A stretch of DNA of 64,000 nt, taken from Acidobacteriaceae bacterium. Its GTDB lineage: Bacteria; Acidobacteriota; Terriglobia; Terriglobales; Acidobacteriaceae. A program made the position numbers and the translations under genes. Location of the stretch: the NCBI GenBank assembly GCA_003151155.1, contig PLWX01000072.1, positions 59,753 through 123,752 of the forward strand, given 5' to 3'. The notes below the pieces were generated by a model, which was not told where the DNA came from, did no database searches, and saw only the letters and a list, made by a program, of their open reading frames with translations. Positions 52,018-60,839 of this stretch are shown one piece after another (the first letter of the stretch is position 1; every line of letters starts with the position of its first letter).

Positions 52018-53643
52018 TTACGCCAGTTCTACTTCAATCTTCTTCGCTTCTGGATCCAGCTTCGTAATCTTGAAACTGCGAATCTGCCCGCTGCGAAGTT
52101 CTTCTGTCTTCGCGCTTCCGGCCGACGGTCCAGATTTCCATTTGCTTTGCAGCATCGAACTGAGGGATGACAGGTCGGCCTTTCCTGAGGGGGCGCCACC
52201 CTCTTGGGCAGCTTGCTTCGGCGTAAAGTTGGCGTCCGCTTGAATGCCTTCGCCGAGCTCTGCACGGCCCCGGTCGCCCTTCACGTCCAATACGCGGCCA
52301 CTGACTACATCGCCAACCTTGTGTTCGGCAATGTACTCATCCAGCCCCGTCGGAATCAGTTGCTTCATGCTGAGCTTGATCTGCCGCTTCTCCGGATCAA
52401 TGGCGAGCACCATCGCCTGCACCGTCTGGCCGAACTTCACGACATCCTGTGGATGGTTGATGTGCTTATCGCTGAGTTCGCTGACGTGGACCATGCCCTC
52501 AACGCCTTCGGTCAGCTGAATGAAGGCGCCAAACTTCTGCAGACTGGTTACCGGCCCTTCGATCACGGTTCCTGCGGCAAATCGTTCAGCCGCATCTTTC
52601 CAGGGATCGCCTAGGGCCTGCTTCAGTCCGAGGCCCATACGCTTTTCAGTGGGGTTGATGTTGAGGATCACCGCCTCCACCGAATCGCCCAGCTTAAGCA
52701 GATCACCCGGCTTGCGGACCTTCTTTGCCCACGACATCTCGGAGATGTGGATCAGGCCTTCCACGCCCGGCTCCAGTTCGATGAATGCTCCAAAGTCAGC
52801 AAGGCGCGAGACGGTTCCGCGAACTCGCTCGCCGGTCTTGTACTTCTCCGGAACGGCATCCCAAGGATGCGGCTGCAGCTGTTTCATGCTGAGCGAGATG
52901 CGACGCTTATCGCCGTCAATCTTCAGTACCTTGGCCTCGATCTCTTGCCCGACGGCTAGAACGTCGGCGGGATTGTTCACACGCGTCCAGGAAATCTCTC
53001 CCACATGCAGCAGGCCATCTACGCCACCTAGATCGACGAAGGCTCCGTAATCGGCGAGGCTGCGGACGGTTCCATGAACGGTCGCACCTTCCTGTAACTC
53101 TTCGTAGCGTCGGCCCTGGCTGGCGCGAGCTTCCTCTTCGAGGACCGCGCGGCGGTCCACTACCAGGTCTTCATCGGCGACATCGAGCTTGGTGATGCGG
53201 CAACGAATCTCGCTGCCTACCAGTTTCTCCATTTCGGCGGGGTCTTTGGTTCCGGTGCGTGAGGCCGGCATGAACGCGCGAACGCCAACGTCCACAGTCA
53301 CGCCGCCTTTAATCACGCCGGTCACCGTGCCCATGATCGTAGCTTTGTCGGCGAAGGCGCGCTCGAGCGCAGACCAGTCGGTTGGCATCTGCACGCGAGT
53401 GCGCGAAAGCAGGTAGAACCCGCCTTCGGGATCGCGCCCGGCGATTGACACCTGTAGCTTGTCTCCGGGATTCACCGGCTTGGTGAAAGAGGAGACCGGC
53501 AGTGTGCCTTCAGTCTTGTAGCCGATATCTACGAAGACAAACTCGTCAGAGACGGAAACCACAGTGCCTTCGAGCTGGCCTTTCACGGAATGTGCGTGTT
53601 CGTACTGCTTGAGAATGTCGCTGAAAGTTTCTGAGTCAGACAT
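52018..53643 (-). CDS. rpsA: 30S ribosomal protein S1
   Basis: The protein, about 541 residues from the ATG at 53643, has six S1 OB-fold repeats: GTVVSVSDEFVFVDIGYKTEGTL, GTVTGVIKGGVTVDVGVRAFM, GTVRSLADYGAFVDLGGVDGLLHV, GTVSRLADFGAFIELEPGVEGLIHI, GPVTSLQKFGAFIQLTEGVEGMVHV and GRVLDVKGDRGRAELGEG. It binds mRNA at translation initiation. An ATG twelve bases upstream (53655) directly abuts the GGAAAG ribosome site, so the downstream ATG fits spacing better. The Ser/Lys-rich linker between repeats 6 and the end is typical. Confidence 0.95.
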   Translation of the reverse strand: MSDSETFSDILKQYEHAHSVKGQLEGTVVSVSDEFVFVDIGYKTEGTLPVSSFTKPVNPGDKLQVSIAGRDPEGGFYLLSRTRVQMPTDWSALERAFADKATIMGTVTGVIKGGVTVDVGVRAFMPASRTGTKDPAEMEKLVGSEIRCRITKLDVADEDLVVDRRAVLEEEARASQGRRYEELQEGATVHGTVRSLADYGAFVDLGGVDGLLHVGEISWTRVNNPADVLAVGQEIEAKVLKIDGDKRRISLSMKQLQPHPWDAVPEKYKTGERVRGTVSRLADFGAFIELEPGVEGLIHISEMSWAKKVRKPGDLLKLGDSVEAVILNINPTEKRMGLGLKQALGDPWKDAAERFAAGTVIEGPVTSLQKFGAFIQLTEGVEGMVHVSELSDKHINHPQDVVKFGQTVQAMVLAIDPEKRQIKLSMKQLIPTGLDEYIAEHKVGDVVSGRVLDVKGDRGRAELGEGIQADANFTPKQAAQEGGAPSGKADLSSLSSMLQSKWKSGPSAGSAKTEELRSGQIRSFKITKLDPEAKKIEVELA

Positions 53644-53700
53644 GAGAGGAAACATCTTTCCGGATGGTGTAAGGGAAAGAATAACATCCGGCGGTAAAGT

Positions 53701-54225
53701 TTATTTCGGACTGGCGTTTTCAACCGGCGCGGAATTCGGAGGCGTTGCGTTCGTCAGCTGGAAACTATGTTCGATCTTCAAGAACGTCTCGCGAAGGGTC
53801 GTGAATCCACTCTGCGGAGAGCCGGCGTAAAAGACCCAACCTGAATCGGTGGCGACAAAACGGAGGTAGACGGAGACACTGCGATCGTCATACGCCGCAT
53901 AGTTGGCAAAGATCGCATGTTCTCCTCCGAAAGCTGTTTCGCCTTGCTGAAGGGGTTGTCCTCCGGCGAACGACTCGCTGGCCTGGCTCATCGCGACTTG
54001 CAACACTTTCATCGCAGAGGCTTGTCCGGGGAAGTGCAGGATCTGGATGAAGGAATCGCCCATCGTCAGCTTCATTGTCTCCGCTGAGGTGGTGACTTTC
54101 CAACCCAGCGGTACGACGATCGTGAATCGATGCTGCGGATCGCTCTGTACATTCTCGGCGCTCGCGCAGATCGACACAACGATCAGCAGGAGCACGACAT
54201 AGCGAGAATCGCGGGAAATCGACAT
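53701..54225 (-). CDS. exported protein, function unknown
   Basis: The 174-residue protein has a signal peptide (SRYVVLLLIVVSICASA) and a single small domain of beta strands and a helix: FTIVVPLGWKVTTSAETMKLTMGD, followed by FIQILHFPGQASAMKVLQVAMSQAS and VFYAGSPQSGFTTLRETFLKIEHSF. It resembles PsbP-like or lipid-binding small exported domains, but that is a weak likeness. I chose the ATG at 54225 since it places the signal at the N-terminus; the frame opens at 54276. It lies upstream of S1 on the same strand. Confidence 0.6.
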   Translation of the reverse strand: MSISRDSRYVVLLLIVVSICASAENVQSDPQHRFTIVVPLGWKVTTSAETMKLTMGDSFIQILHFPGQASAMKVLQVAMSQASESFAGGQPLQQGETAFGGEHAIFANYAAYDDRSVSVYLRFVATDSGWVFYAGSPQSGFTTLRETFLKIEHSFQLTNATPPNSAPVENASPK

Positions 54226-54292
54226 GAGGCTAGAACGATATATAACACGGCGATTCTGCGTCGAATCCCGAATCAACAGTAACTCCGAAGAT

Positions 54293-54754
54293 TCATCTTC
54301 CGCCGCCGCTTTCCTTGGATCCCAACTCCATCAGGTGCTTGGTCAGCAGAACCAATCCGATAATTTGCGTCCATTCGGAAACGATGTTGCCGACGACCTG
54401 TCCCCATTTGCTTTGCGGATCCGAATGCGCGAACAACGCGATCCATACGATACCGGTGATCAACAAAAAGACTGAGAGGGAATGGTCATAGAGCCAAAGA
54501 AGCACAGGCTTGAGAATCGTCGGATTCGGCCGGCGACTTTCGGCGGAACCTATCTCGTACAGATACTTGGTCGCGTAAACGGTCACGACCACTCCGCTCC
54601 AGTCGGCGATGGCATTGCCGAAGAACGATCCCCAATGCGTGCTGGGGTTGGAGATGGAGTACAAGGTCGTCCAGAGCACGAGGGCGAGAAGGGCAGCGAT
54701 TCCGAGACCGTGGCGATGCCAGAATCCGCGTTTTTTTCGTTTGGGGATGGTCAT
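54293..54754 (-). CDS. four-helix membrane protein with an internal duplication
   Basis: The 153-residue protein has two similar halves. Each starts with a hydrophobic helix (LGIAALLALVLWTTLYSIS; SLSVFLLITGIVWIALFAH). Each then has the motif STHWGSFFGNAIADWSG or QSKWGQVVGNIVSEWTQ, and ends with a second helix and KYLYEIGSAES or KHLMELGSKES. The repeats, about 75 residues apart, show an ancient tandem duplication. The function is unknown. There is a Lys/Arg-rich N-terminus (MTIPKRKKRGFWHRH), probably cytoplasmic. It is divergent from padR. Confidence 0.7.
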   Translation of the reverse strand: MTIPKRKKRGFWHRHGLGIAALLALVLWTTLYSISNPSTHWGSFFGNAIADWSGVVVTVYATKYLYEIGSAESRRPNPTILKPVLLWLYDHSLSVFLLITGIVWIALFAHSDPQSKWGQVVGNIVSEWTQIIGLVLLTKHLMELGSKESGGGR

Positions 54755-54828
54755 GTCAGGCGGTGAGAGTAGCGGGAAGCCCGCTTGAGTTGCCCAAGTG
54801 CTTGGGAGTCATGCTCTTACGATTTCCC

Positions 54829-54864
54829 TTGACATGTTACTGTGTAACATACAGTATGTGTCAC
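54829..54864 (+). promoter_or_regulatory. promoter with nested inverted repeats (PadR-type operator)
   Basis: TTGACA (54829-54834) is a consensus -35. Directly after it lie two palindromes: ATGTTACTGTGTAACAT (54834-54850) and ACATACAGTATGT (54847-54859). The pattern ATGT-N9-ACAT is the PadR-family operator type. A -10-like TACAGT lies at 54850-54855. The start codon at 54872 is only about 17 bases from the -10, so the transcript may be almost leaderless, and repressor binding would block it. Confidence 0.65.
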
Positions 54865-54871
54865 ATCCTAT

Positions 54872-55222
54872 ATGACGACTGGTACTCAAGACGCCGGCGA
54901 GCTTTACGAGAATCTTCGGTTGGAATTGCGCCGGGGGTGCCTGGTGTTAGCCGTGTTGGTGCAACTTCGCACCGAACGTTACGGCTACACCCTGCGCAAA
55001 GCGTTGGCGGACGGCGGCCTTCCGATTGATGAAGGTACGCTCTATCCGCTGTTGCGGCGGATAGAGACGCAAGGACTCTTAGTGAGCGAGTGGCGCGAAG
55101 AAGAGAAGCGCAACAAACGTTTCTACCGGCTTTCACCGATAGGCCATGAAGTGTTGGAAAAGTTGCTGACCGAGTGGCAGGGAATCAACGGCTCCATCAG
55201 TCGAATTCTGCAAGAGGTGTAA
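54872..55222 (+). CDS. PadR-family transcriptional regulator
   Basis: The 116-residue protein has the PadR winged helix: LRRGCLVLAVLVQLRTERYGYTLRKAL, then IDEGTLYPLLRRIETQGLLVSEWREEE with wing KRNKRFYRLSPIGHEVLEKL. PadR proteins bind palindromes in the promoter of their own operon, and the two nested palindromes at 54834-54859 lie in its promoter. It is followed by a membrane protein gene whose start is 2 bases after the stop, and then by an ECF sigma factor. Confidence 0.9.
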   Translation: MTTGTQDAGELYENLRLELRRGCLVLAVLVQLRTERYGYTLRKALADGGLPIDEGTLYPLLRRIETQGLLVSEWREEEKRNKRFYRLSPIGHEVLEKLLTEWQGINGSISRILQEV

Positions 55223-55224
55223 TC

Positions 55225-56232
55225 ATGGAACTTCTCGATCGTTATCTATCCGCAGTTGGCCGCTATCTCCCCAAAGACCGGGGTGAAGATATTCTCGCGG
55301 AGTTGCGCGCGAACATCCTGTCGATGGCAGAGGACCGCGAACAGGAACTCGGTCGCCCGCTGAACATCGATGAAGAGGAAGCGATCCTCAAGCAGCATGG
55401 ACACCCCATGCTGGTAGCGGCCCGCTACATGCCGCGACAATACCTGATCGGTCCAACGATATTTCCGTTCTACTGGCACCTCATCAAGACGGCGTTTCCG
55501 TGGGTGGTGTTGCTGTACGCCCTGGCGCACGGGGTGCGATTCCTGTTTGAGCCGGTGACGATGCAGGCGATCGCCGATGCCGCGCTGGGATTCTTTCCCG
55601 TGGTCTTTTACCTGGCAGCCTGGGTGACAATTGTTTTCGCGATTATGGAATATGCCCGGGAAAATTACATTCAGAATTCAAAAGTGCTGTATGCATGGAG
55701 TCCACGCAATCTGACGCGGGCGGAGCCAGAACCGGCGGGAGGGCGTAAGTCGCATCCCATTTTCGATTTCGTTGGAACCTTGCTTGGCCTTGCATTCTTG
55801 CTGGTCATCCGGAGACATCCGTTTCTTGTGCTCGGCCCGGGCGTGGTGTACCTCAACACGTTTCGGCCAGGCGCCGTTTGGATCACGGTTTATAACCTGG
55901 CCATCGCATTCGTCAGCGTTCAACTTGTAGTCAAATTCATCGCGATCTTTTCTCGCACGGTGCGAAGTTGGCGAGTGTGGGTGGACCTTGCGACGAAGGC
56001 TAGCGCGATAGTGATCATTACCTGGCTCGTTCGTGCGCATGAATACGTGGCTCTCAATGCAGGCGCGGATGCCGCGAAATTCCAGCAGGCGGTCGATGGA
56101 ATCAATCAAGCGCTAACCATCGGCTTCCGCGTCGTAATCGTCATCCTCTGCGCGCAGTTGTTGTGGGAAGCGGGGAAACAGATATTTCCGCGCTTGCACG
56201 TATTCGCACGACCTTCCCGTTTTATCGTGTGA
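55225..56232 (+). CDS. membrane protein with N-terminal HAAS-like signalling domain
   Basis: The 335-residue protein starts with a cytoplasmic helical segment (LDRYLSAVGRYLPKDRGEDILAELRANILSMAEDRE and DEEEAILKQHGHPMLVAARY), the HAAS pattern seen beside PadR regulators. It is followed by six or so membrane helices: FPWVVLLYALAHGVRFLF, GFFPVVFYLAAWVTIVFAIM, FVGTLLGLAFLLVIRRHPFLVLG, WITVYNLAIAFVSVQLVVKFI and IGFRVVIVILCAQLLWEAG. AGAGGTG precedes ATG by 5 bases. PadR-HAAS pairs are known to regulate each other through protein contact. A membrane-signalling role is therefore likely. Confidence 0.8.
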   Translation: MELLDRYLSAVGRYLPKDRGEDILAELRANILSMAEDREQELGRPLNIDEEEAILKQHGHPMLVAARYMPRQYLIGPTIFPFYWHLIKTAFPWVVLLYALAHGVRFLFEPVTMQAIADAALGFFPVVFYLAAWVTIVFAIMEYARENYIQNSKVLYAWSPRNLTRAEPEPAGGRKSHPIFDFVGTLLGLAFLLVIRRHPFLVLGPGVVYLNTFRPGAVWITVYNLAIAFVSVQLVVKFIAIFSRTVRSWRVWVDLATKASAIVIITWLVRAHEYVALNAGADAAKFQQAVDGINQALTIGFRVVIVILCAQLLWEAGKQIFPRLHVFARPSRFIV

Positions 56233-56302
56233 ACTACGAATCGAGAGCTGCTCATGGGTGGCGCGCATTGGCGTATGTTCCCAGCAAACCTGCGCGCGAT
56301 CT

Positions 56303-56884
56303 ATGTCACGCATGGCAAGAAAAGGTGCAATCGACCCCTCCGTGATTACCGCCGCAATGGCCGGTGACCGTGTTGCTTTCGAATCGATCTACATGCAATA
56401 CCGCAGCATGGTATTCGCGGTGTGCCAACGTCTGGTAAGAAATCCTGCGATTAGCGAAGAACTGGTGCAGGACACATTCCTCCTGGTGCTGCGCAAGATC
56501 CACTTATTCCGAGGTCAATCTCAGTTCGGTACCTGGCTGTACCAGATCGCGCGCAACACAGCCCTCATGTATTTGCGGGACCAGCAAACGAAGGACAGCA
56601 ACGAATCTTTAGCGCAGATGCAAGAAGACGACACTAAGGCAGCGCAACTGGAACGTGTTCTAAGAGTGCACGATCGCAGTCTGCAGTTGGTGGCGGAGCG
56701 GGTGACGCTGGAGCGGTTAATTGAAAAGTTGGCGCCCGGGTATCGCTCGACCTTGTTGCTGCACGACTTTCACGGGTACGAGCACGGCGAGATCTGCGAA
56801 ATCATGGGCGTGCGGCAAGGCACCAGCAAGTCGCAACTGCATAAAGGAAGAAAGCGCCTGCGCACCATGCTGCAAGCGGCATAG
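56303..56884 (+). CDS. RNA polymerase ECF-type sigma factor
   Basis: The protein, about 193 residues, has region 2 (AFESIYMQYRSMVFAVCQRLVRNPAISEELVQDTFLLVLRKIHLFRGQSQFGTWLYQIARNTALMYLR) and region 4 (LEKLAPGYRSTLLLHDFHGYEHGEICEIMGVRQGTSKSQLHKGRKRLR) of a group 4 sigma factor. The start is uncertain (GTG 56258, ATG 56303 or ATG 56312); none has a clear ribosome site. No anti-sigma gene with a zinc HXXXCXXC motif follows; the membrane protein upstream may serve that role. It runs with padR and the membrane gene. Confidence 0.85.
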   Translation: MSRMARKGAIDPSVITAAMAGDRVAFESIYMQYRSMVFAVCQRLVRNPAISEELVQDTFLLVLRKIHLFRGQSQFGTWLYQIARNTALMYLRDQQTKDSNESLAQMQEDDTKAAQLERVLRVHDRSLQLVAERVTLERLIEKLAPGYRSTLLLHDFHGYEHGEICEIMGVRQGTSKSQLHKGRKRLRTMLQAA

Positions 56885-56984
56885 GTTGTCTCGATGCCGG
56901 TGAATATCAGCAGTTATATCGAGAGTGGAAGCTCGTCTCGAAATAACGTGGTGCATCCAATCTACAAGCAAAGGAGTTTTCACC

Positions 56985-57284
56985 ATGATGAAGATCGTAC
57001 GCACCTCTGTGTGCGTGCTGGCACTTTCGTTTGCAGGTACCGCAGCTACTCCGATGGTTTTCGCTCAAGACCAAGACCATCATGACAACGTGAATCGCGA
57101 CGACCACCACGACGATAGCGCCTACGCGAACAATCGTTATTACAAGCAGGGCTCGAAAGATGGACAACGCCATAAGCATCGCGACAAAAAGTGGAAGAAC
57201 GACAACGACCGCCAGGCGTATGAAGCCGGGTACACACACGGTGACCATGGCGACCAGATGAATACGGAACACCACGATCATTAG
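56985..57284 (+). CDS. small secreted His/Asp-rich protein
   Basis: The 99-residue protein has a strong AAGGAG site and a signal peptide (VRTSVCVLALSFAGTAATPMVFAQ). The mature part is rich in Asp, His, Lys and Tyr: DQDHHDNVNRDDHHDDSAY, YYKQGSKDGQRHKHRDKKW and YEAGYTHGDHGDQMNTEHHDH. The repeated KDG/YEAGY pattern hints at two copies of a short YKxG-type repeat. It is probably a periplasmic metal- or polyanion-binding protein. It has its own terminator and follows the sigma factor, which may control it. Confidence 0.7.
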   Translation: MMKIVRTSVCVLALSFAGTAATPMVFAQDQDHHDNVNRDDHHDDSAYANNRYYKQGSKDGQRHKHRDKKWKNDNDRQAYEAGYTHGDHGDQMNTEHHDH

Positions 57285-57308
57285 AAAGACTGCGCTTTCT
57301 TGAGAAGC

Positions 57309-57337
57309 CGCCCCTTCAACGAGGGGCGATTTTTTTG
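57309..57337 (+). terminator. rho-independent terminator
   Basis: The stem CGCCCC / GGGGCG with an 8-base loop is followed by ATTTTTTTG. It lies 24 bases after the His/Asp-rich gene. Confidence 0.8.
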
Positions 57338-57342
57338 TGTTG

Positions 57343-57663
57343 CTAGTAGTGATCAGGATTGAATACAGCGCAGTCTTCTTCCTGCTTGGTGGTGGTCGCC
57401 TTTTTCATGCAGGCTCCGTAAGCATCTTTCAACTTCCGCATATCCTCGCGTTGATCGCGAACGTGTTTCAGATAATCCTCGGCGCTTTTGACGGTCGTGA
57501 ATTGACAGGTCATGCCCTCGAGACGGCAATCATCTTCGGCTTGCTGGACGATGACGTTCTCTTCAAGGGCTTGCTGATTCCACTGGGTCACGAACCTGAC
57601 GCCCCACCATACGATCATGCCACTGCATACGATGATGACGAGAAGATCGCGGACTTTCTCCAA
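57343..57663 (-). CDS. small membrane-anchored protein, function unknown
   Basis: The 106-residue product has an N-terminal membrane helix (DLLVIIVCSGMIVWWGVRFV) and a soluble tail with four Cys (DDCRLEGMTCQF, YGACMKK, EDCAVF), suggesting disulfides outside the cytoplasm. The start is TTG with AGGAG seven bases upstream, which decides it. No family is recognised. It is convergent with the His/Asp-rich gene. Confidence 0.6.
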   Translation of the reverse strand: MEKVRDLLVIIVCSGMIVWWGVRFVTQWNQQALEENVIVQQAEDDCRLEGMTCQFTTVKSAEDYLKHVRDQREDMRKLKDAYGACMKKATTTKQEEDCAVFNPDHY

Positions 57664-58670
57664 CCGTGTGCTCCTGCGCCGGCGGCGCTAAAGTTTTTTA
57701 GCTCGAAACTGAGAATATGCTATTGCTCATCGCCGGCGTCAATGGAATAGAAATGGTGGCCGATTCCCGTATCCATTTCGACTGAGTTCAATTTTCTAAG
57801 ACGGGCCAGGGATCACGTGCGATTGATCGTCGAGATGTGAGCGCCTGCGGAGGCACCCCCACCCCTCGGGTCATCTATTGTTTTGTATGAGTTAGCGCGG
57901 TAATCCTCATAAAATATTCAATCTACGGGAGTTAAATATCAAAATATAGAAAACATTGGGGTTAACCGAAGAAACAGCAGATTGCCACGTCGATGCGCTC
58001 CTCGCAATGACAAAAGGAAGAGTCGGCAGTGCAAGTTTCGACGTGGGCTAACCGCGATGCTTTGGTAATCCTAATTTTTAGAATAGCAATTCGGAGGGGG
58101 TAAACCGGACACTTTTCCGAATCTTATATCTCGAGTGGAATCTGCGTGTTGAAAGGAATTGAAAGTTTTTTGTGACTTGACAGATTACTCGGCTGGTCTT
58201 CGGCTGTTGTTTCCGTGCCGATTTCCGAGTCGGTTTCGAAATACCCAGGTCACGAAAGCGCGAGACGTTTGAGGTACCCAGCGGAGATGGCTCGTCAATA
58301 TCGTTAGCTTTCCCAGCCGGCACGATTAAGCCCCCCAATCTCAAAGGCCAGCAGAATGTCATCCCGGAATAGCCGAATGACATTCTGTGCGAACTGAACT
58401 GACAAATTCTGCCAATCGCGACTCCATCGCGAAAAGGACAACTTCTTAAGATTCTGGTCAATGTGCGCTACTGCACTGTGGTTGTTCCACTTACGGGCCA
58501 ACCCACCGTAGTGCTCGCCACTTTTCGGCTATGGAATCCGAGTTGCTCTAATCGAGTTATGCCTAACGTGATGACAGAGATGGGGATGCGCATTAACGAC
58601 GCTGTCGCGGAGGCGAGTTTTAAAAATATTGCGGAGTATTGTGCGCCGAAGATCTGAAGGGGAAATTGGG
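57664..58670. other. gene-poor kilobase
   Basis: I found no gene that I can support between 57664 and 58670. Two minus-strand frames exist (58078-58461, 127 codons; 58304-58501, 65 codons). The second, starting MARKWNNHSAVAHIDQNLKK, could be a small protein but has no good ribosome site. A degenerate copy of the intergenic inverted repeat lies at 58170-58270. Low-complexity A/T stretches near 57900-57960 suggest promoter or decayed DNA. Confidence 0.45.
58170..58270. repeat. degenerate copy of intergenic inverted-repeat element
   Basis: Shares GACTTGACAG (near 58175) with the end of the 60840 copy, and in reverse orientation its GTCTCGCGCTTTCGTGACC segment (about 58240-58268) matches the inverted-repeat end of the 59223 and 60840 copies. 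Confidence 0.45.
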
Positions 58671-59165
58671 ATGCGTAAACAAAAAGGTTTCTCGCTAATC
58701 GAATTATTAATCGTCGTAGCGATCATTCTGATCATTGCTGCGATTGCAATTCCTAACTTGCTGCGTTCGCGCATGGCCGCCAACGAAGCGTCGGCCGTGG
58801 GTTCGATCCGCACCGTGAACACCGCGGAAGTGATGTATTCATCCGCTTACACAGACGTGGGCTTCTCTACGACTCTGAAAAATCTTGGACCGAACGCCAA
58901 CACCTGTACCGGCGCCACTGGTGCGACTTCAACCGGCGCCTGCTTGATCGATAACGTTCTGGGAAGTGGCACGAAGAGCGGCTACACCTTCGCCCTGACG
59001 GCCGGTTCCGGCGGTGCGAGCACACCGCAGTACACGTTCGCGGTGAACGGCAACCCGGTTACGGCAGGCACGAGCGGTCAGCGCAGCTTCTACAGCGATC
59101 AGACCGGCGTGATCCGTTACAACCAGAGCACCGCCGCGTCGTCCACCGACAGGCCGCTGCAGTAG
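58671..59165 (+). CDS. type IV pilin-like protein
   Basis: The 164-residue protein has the prepilin signal MRKQKG-FSLIELLIVVAIILIIAAIAIPN: short charged leader, cleavage after Gly 6, Phe +1 and Glu +5, then the conserved hydrophobic helix. The globular part is a pseudopilin/major-pilin domain with a disulfide candidate (NTCTGATGATSTGACLI) and the end RSFYSDQTGVIRYN. GGGG lies upstream. No pil genes are near; the pilin may be used by an apparatus elsewhere. A weak hairpin (AGCTGC/GCAGCT) lies after the stop. Confidence 0.9.
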   Translation: MRKQKGFSLIELLIVVAIILIIAAIAIPNLLRSRMAANEASAVGSIRTVNTAEVMYSSAYTDVGFSTTLKNLGPNANTCTGATGATSTGACLIDNVLGSGTKSGYTFALTAGSGGASTPQYTFAVNGNPVTAGTSGQRSFYSDQTGVIRYNQSTAASSTDRPLQ

Positions 59166-59222
59166 ATCTCCGCTTTCTTAAGCTGCGTAAGAAAATGCAG
59201 CTGCTATTACCGATCCAGGCTT

Positions 59223-59445
59223 CCCGGGTCTCGCGGTTTTCGAGATCCGGGAATTCTCTCGCCCATCGAGAAGCTCCGGCAACCGGAGCGATCGCCGGTT
59301 TGGATCCTGTCAAAATGATCGGGGTATGCCGGAGGAAGAGGTCTGGCGTGCCTTGGGTGACGATTTCAGAATTCTGATGTTCTCATTTGCGGAGGAGGCA
59401 TTCGGCCTCTTCGTAATCCCGTGTCTCGAAAAGCGCGGTACCCGG
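59223..59445. repeat. MITE-like imperfect inverted-repeat element, copy A
   Basis: A segment of about 220 bases has ends that pair: CCCGGGTCTCGCGGTTTTC (59223 onward) and GTGTCTCGAAAAGCGCGGTA (59421 onward). Between them lies GTGACGATTTCAGAATTCTG. Copy B at 60840 has the same order. There are no open frames. It may be a small non-coding mobile element or an RNA-forming repeat. Confidence 0.55.
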
Positions 59446-59597
59446 TGCAGCCGGCGCAATTCTTTTTTAAGGAATGCGAAGGATTTTTTCGTGCGAAGAC
59501 GCGATGGTGAGCCGCAACATGGCAGTGCACCTTCCACCTGGGAAAGTGACACATCTGCCCGGGAATTAGCCCGCTCCCACGCACCCTCGAGGTTTCC

Positions 59598-60830
59598 ATG
59601 TCGCGCTCCGTTTATATTCTGCTTGTCTTTCTACTGATCTCGCTCTGCTCGTTGAGCGCTGTTGCCCAATGCGATCCTAACGCAGGTCGTGTCTCGCTCA
59701 ATCTCCCGGCTTCGGGATCTACGATAACCGCGCCGGTGGAGGTGATTGCGACCGGCACCGCATCCTGCGCGATTACTTCCATGCAGGTTTATGTCGATGG
59801 AATTCTGCAGTGGACGCAGTACGGTCAGCCTGCGATGCATCTGATGGTTCCCGCGATTCTCGGGAGGCACACGCTGGAAGTGAAGGGCTGGACAGCGAAG
59901 GGGAAGTCGTTTGCCGCGAGCGAGGTGGTTTACGTTAGCTCGCTCCGACCCGAGGTTTGCAAGTCATCGTTCGACCTCGACAATTACGTGTGGCCGTGCG
60001 CGCCGCAGTCAACCTCGCCGATAGACTCGCCGGTGTGGATCAGCGGAATCGTGCGCTCGGACACTTCTCCGCTCGTGGAGACAGACATCACGGTGAATGG
60101 CAAGCTCACGGCACAGGCTTTCGGGGCTACGGGGTATCGTCCGAACGCACAATTCGTGTTCTCGCCGGGGATGTACTCCGCCGACATTTCGTCGAGTAAC
60201 CTTGCGGGGGCGACGATGCACAACCCGGCGGGCTTCATCGTGCGTTCGCAGGTGGCTTGCCATGCGCCGGTGATCAGCGTGATGCGACCGACGCCGGGCG
60301 ACACCAGCGTGCAGGCGCAACCGGTGGTGTTCGATGCCGCAGCCGACGCGGGACGACAATGCAAGGTGACCGCCATGGCGGTGTATGAGGACGGAAAGCT
60401 GCAATACCGCGCGTGGAACCAGTCGCTGATGTTCGGACGTTTGTGGCTCGCGCCCGGGACCCATCGGGTAACGATACAAGCGTGGAATAATCGCGGGCAG
60501 GTAGGGAAGAAGACGTTTACCGTGACCGCCGAAGAGAACCTCGAGGGGTTCTGCACGCCGGAGACCACCCCGGGAGTCATGGTGTGCTCGAATGCACCTG
60601 TGGGCGCGGGGGCGATCGTTGGCGTGGGGACGCCGTTAGATCCGCCGGTACCGACGACGGCAGCACGGATCTACATCAACGGGGTAAAGCGTGGCGACTA
60701 CTATGGCGACGCACTGCTTCACAGCTACATGCTGGTGACCGTGCCACCGGGAACGTACAAGGTGACGGCCGTGGCGTGGGACGCGTCGGGTGCGGTGTCG
60801 ACCGATACTCAGATGTATAACGTGCCGTAA
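59598..60830 (+). CDS. secreted protein with bacterial Ig-like domains
   Basis: The 410-residue protein has a signal (VYILLVFLLISLCSLSAVAQ) and three or four Ig-like beta domains of about 85-90 residues, typical of exported adhesin or carbohydrate-binding modules. The pattern AGRVSLNLPASGSTITAPVEVIATGTASCAITSMQVYVDGILQWTQ is echoed by CHAPVISVMRPTPGDTSVQAQPVVFDAAADAGRQCKVTAMAVYEDGKLQYR and by the last domain, ending YKVTAVAWDASGAVSTDTQMYNV. Cys pairs appear in each. It lacks a sorting signal or membrane anchor. The start has GAGG. Confidence 0.8.
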   Translation: MSRSVYILLVFLLISLCSLSAVAQCDPNAGRVSLNLPASGSTITAPVEVIATGTASCAITSMQVYVDGILQWTQYGQPAMHLMVPAILGRHTLEVKGWTAKGKSFAASEVVYVSSLRPEVCKSSFDLDNYVWPCAPQSTSPIDSPVWISGIVRSDTSPLVETDITVNGKLTAQAFGATGYRPNAQFVFSPGMYSADISSSNLAGATMHNPAGFIVRSQVACHAPVISVMRPTPGDTSVQAQPVVFDAAADAGRQCKVTAMAVYEDGKLQYRAWNQSLMFGRLWLAPGTHRVTIQAWNNRGQVGKKTFTVTAEENLEGFCTPETTPGVMVCSNAPVGAGAIVGVGTPLDPPVPTTAARIYINGVKRGDYYGDALLHSYMLVTVPPGTYKVTAVAWDASGAVSTDTQMYNVP

Positions 60831-60839
60831 GCCGAGTGG

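Noticed and set aside
58078..58461. 127-codon minus-strand frame in the gene-poor kilobase
   Set aside because: Composition is Ser/Arg/Lys-rich without domain features and it runs through a repeat copy. It is not supported as a gene.
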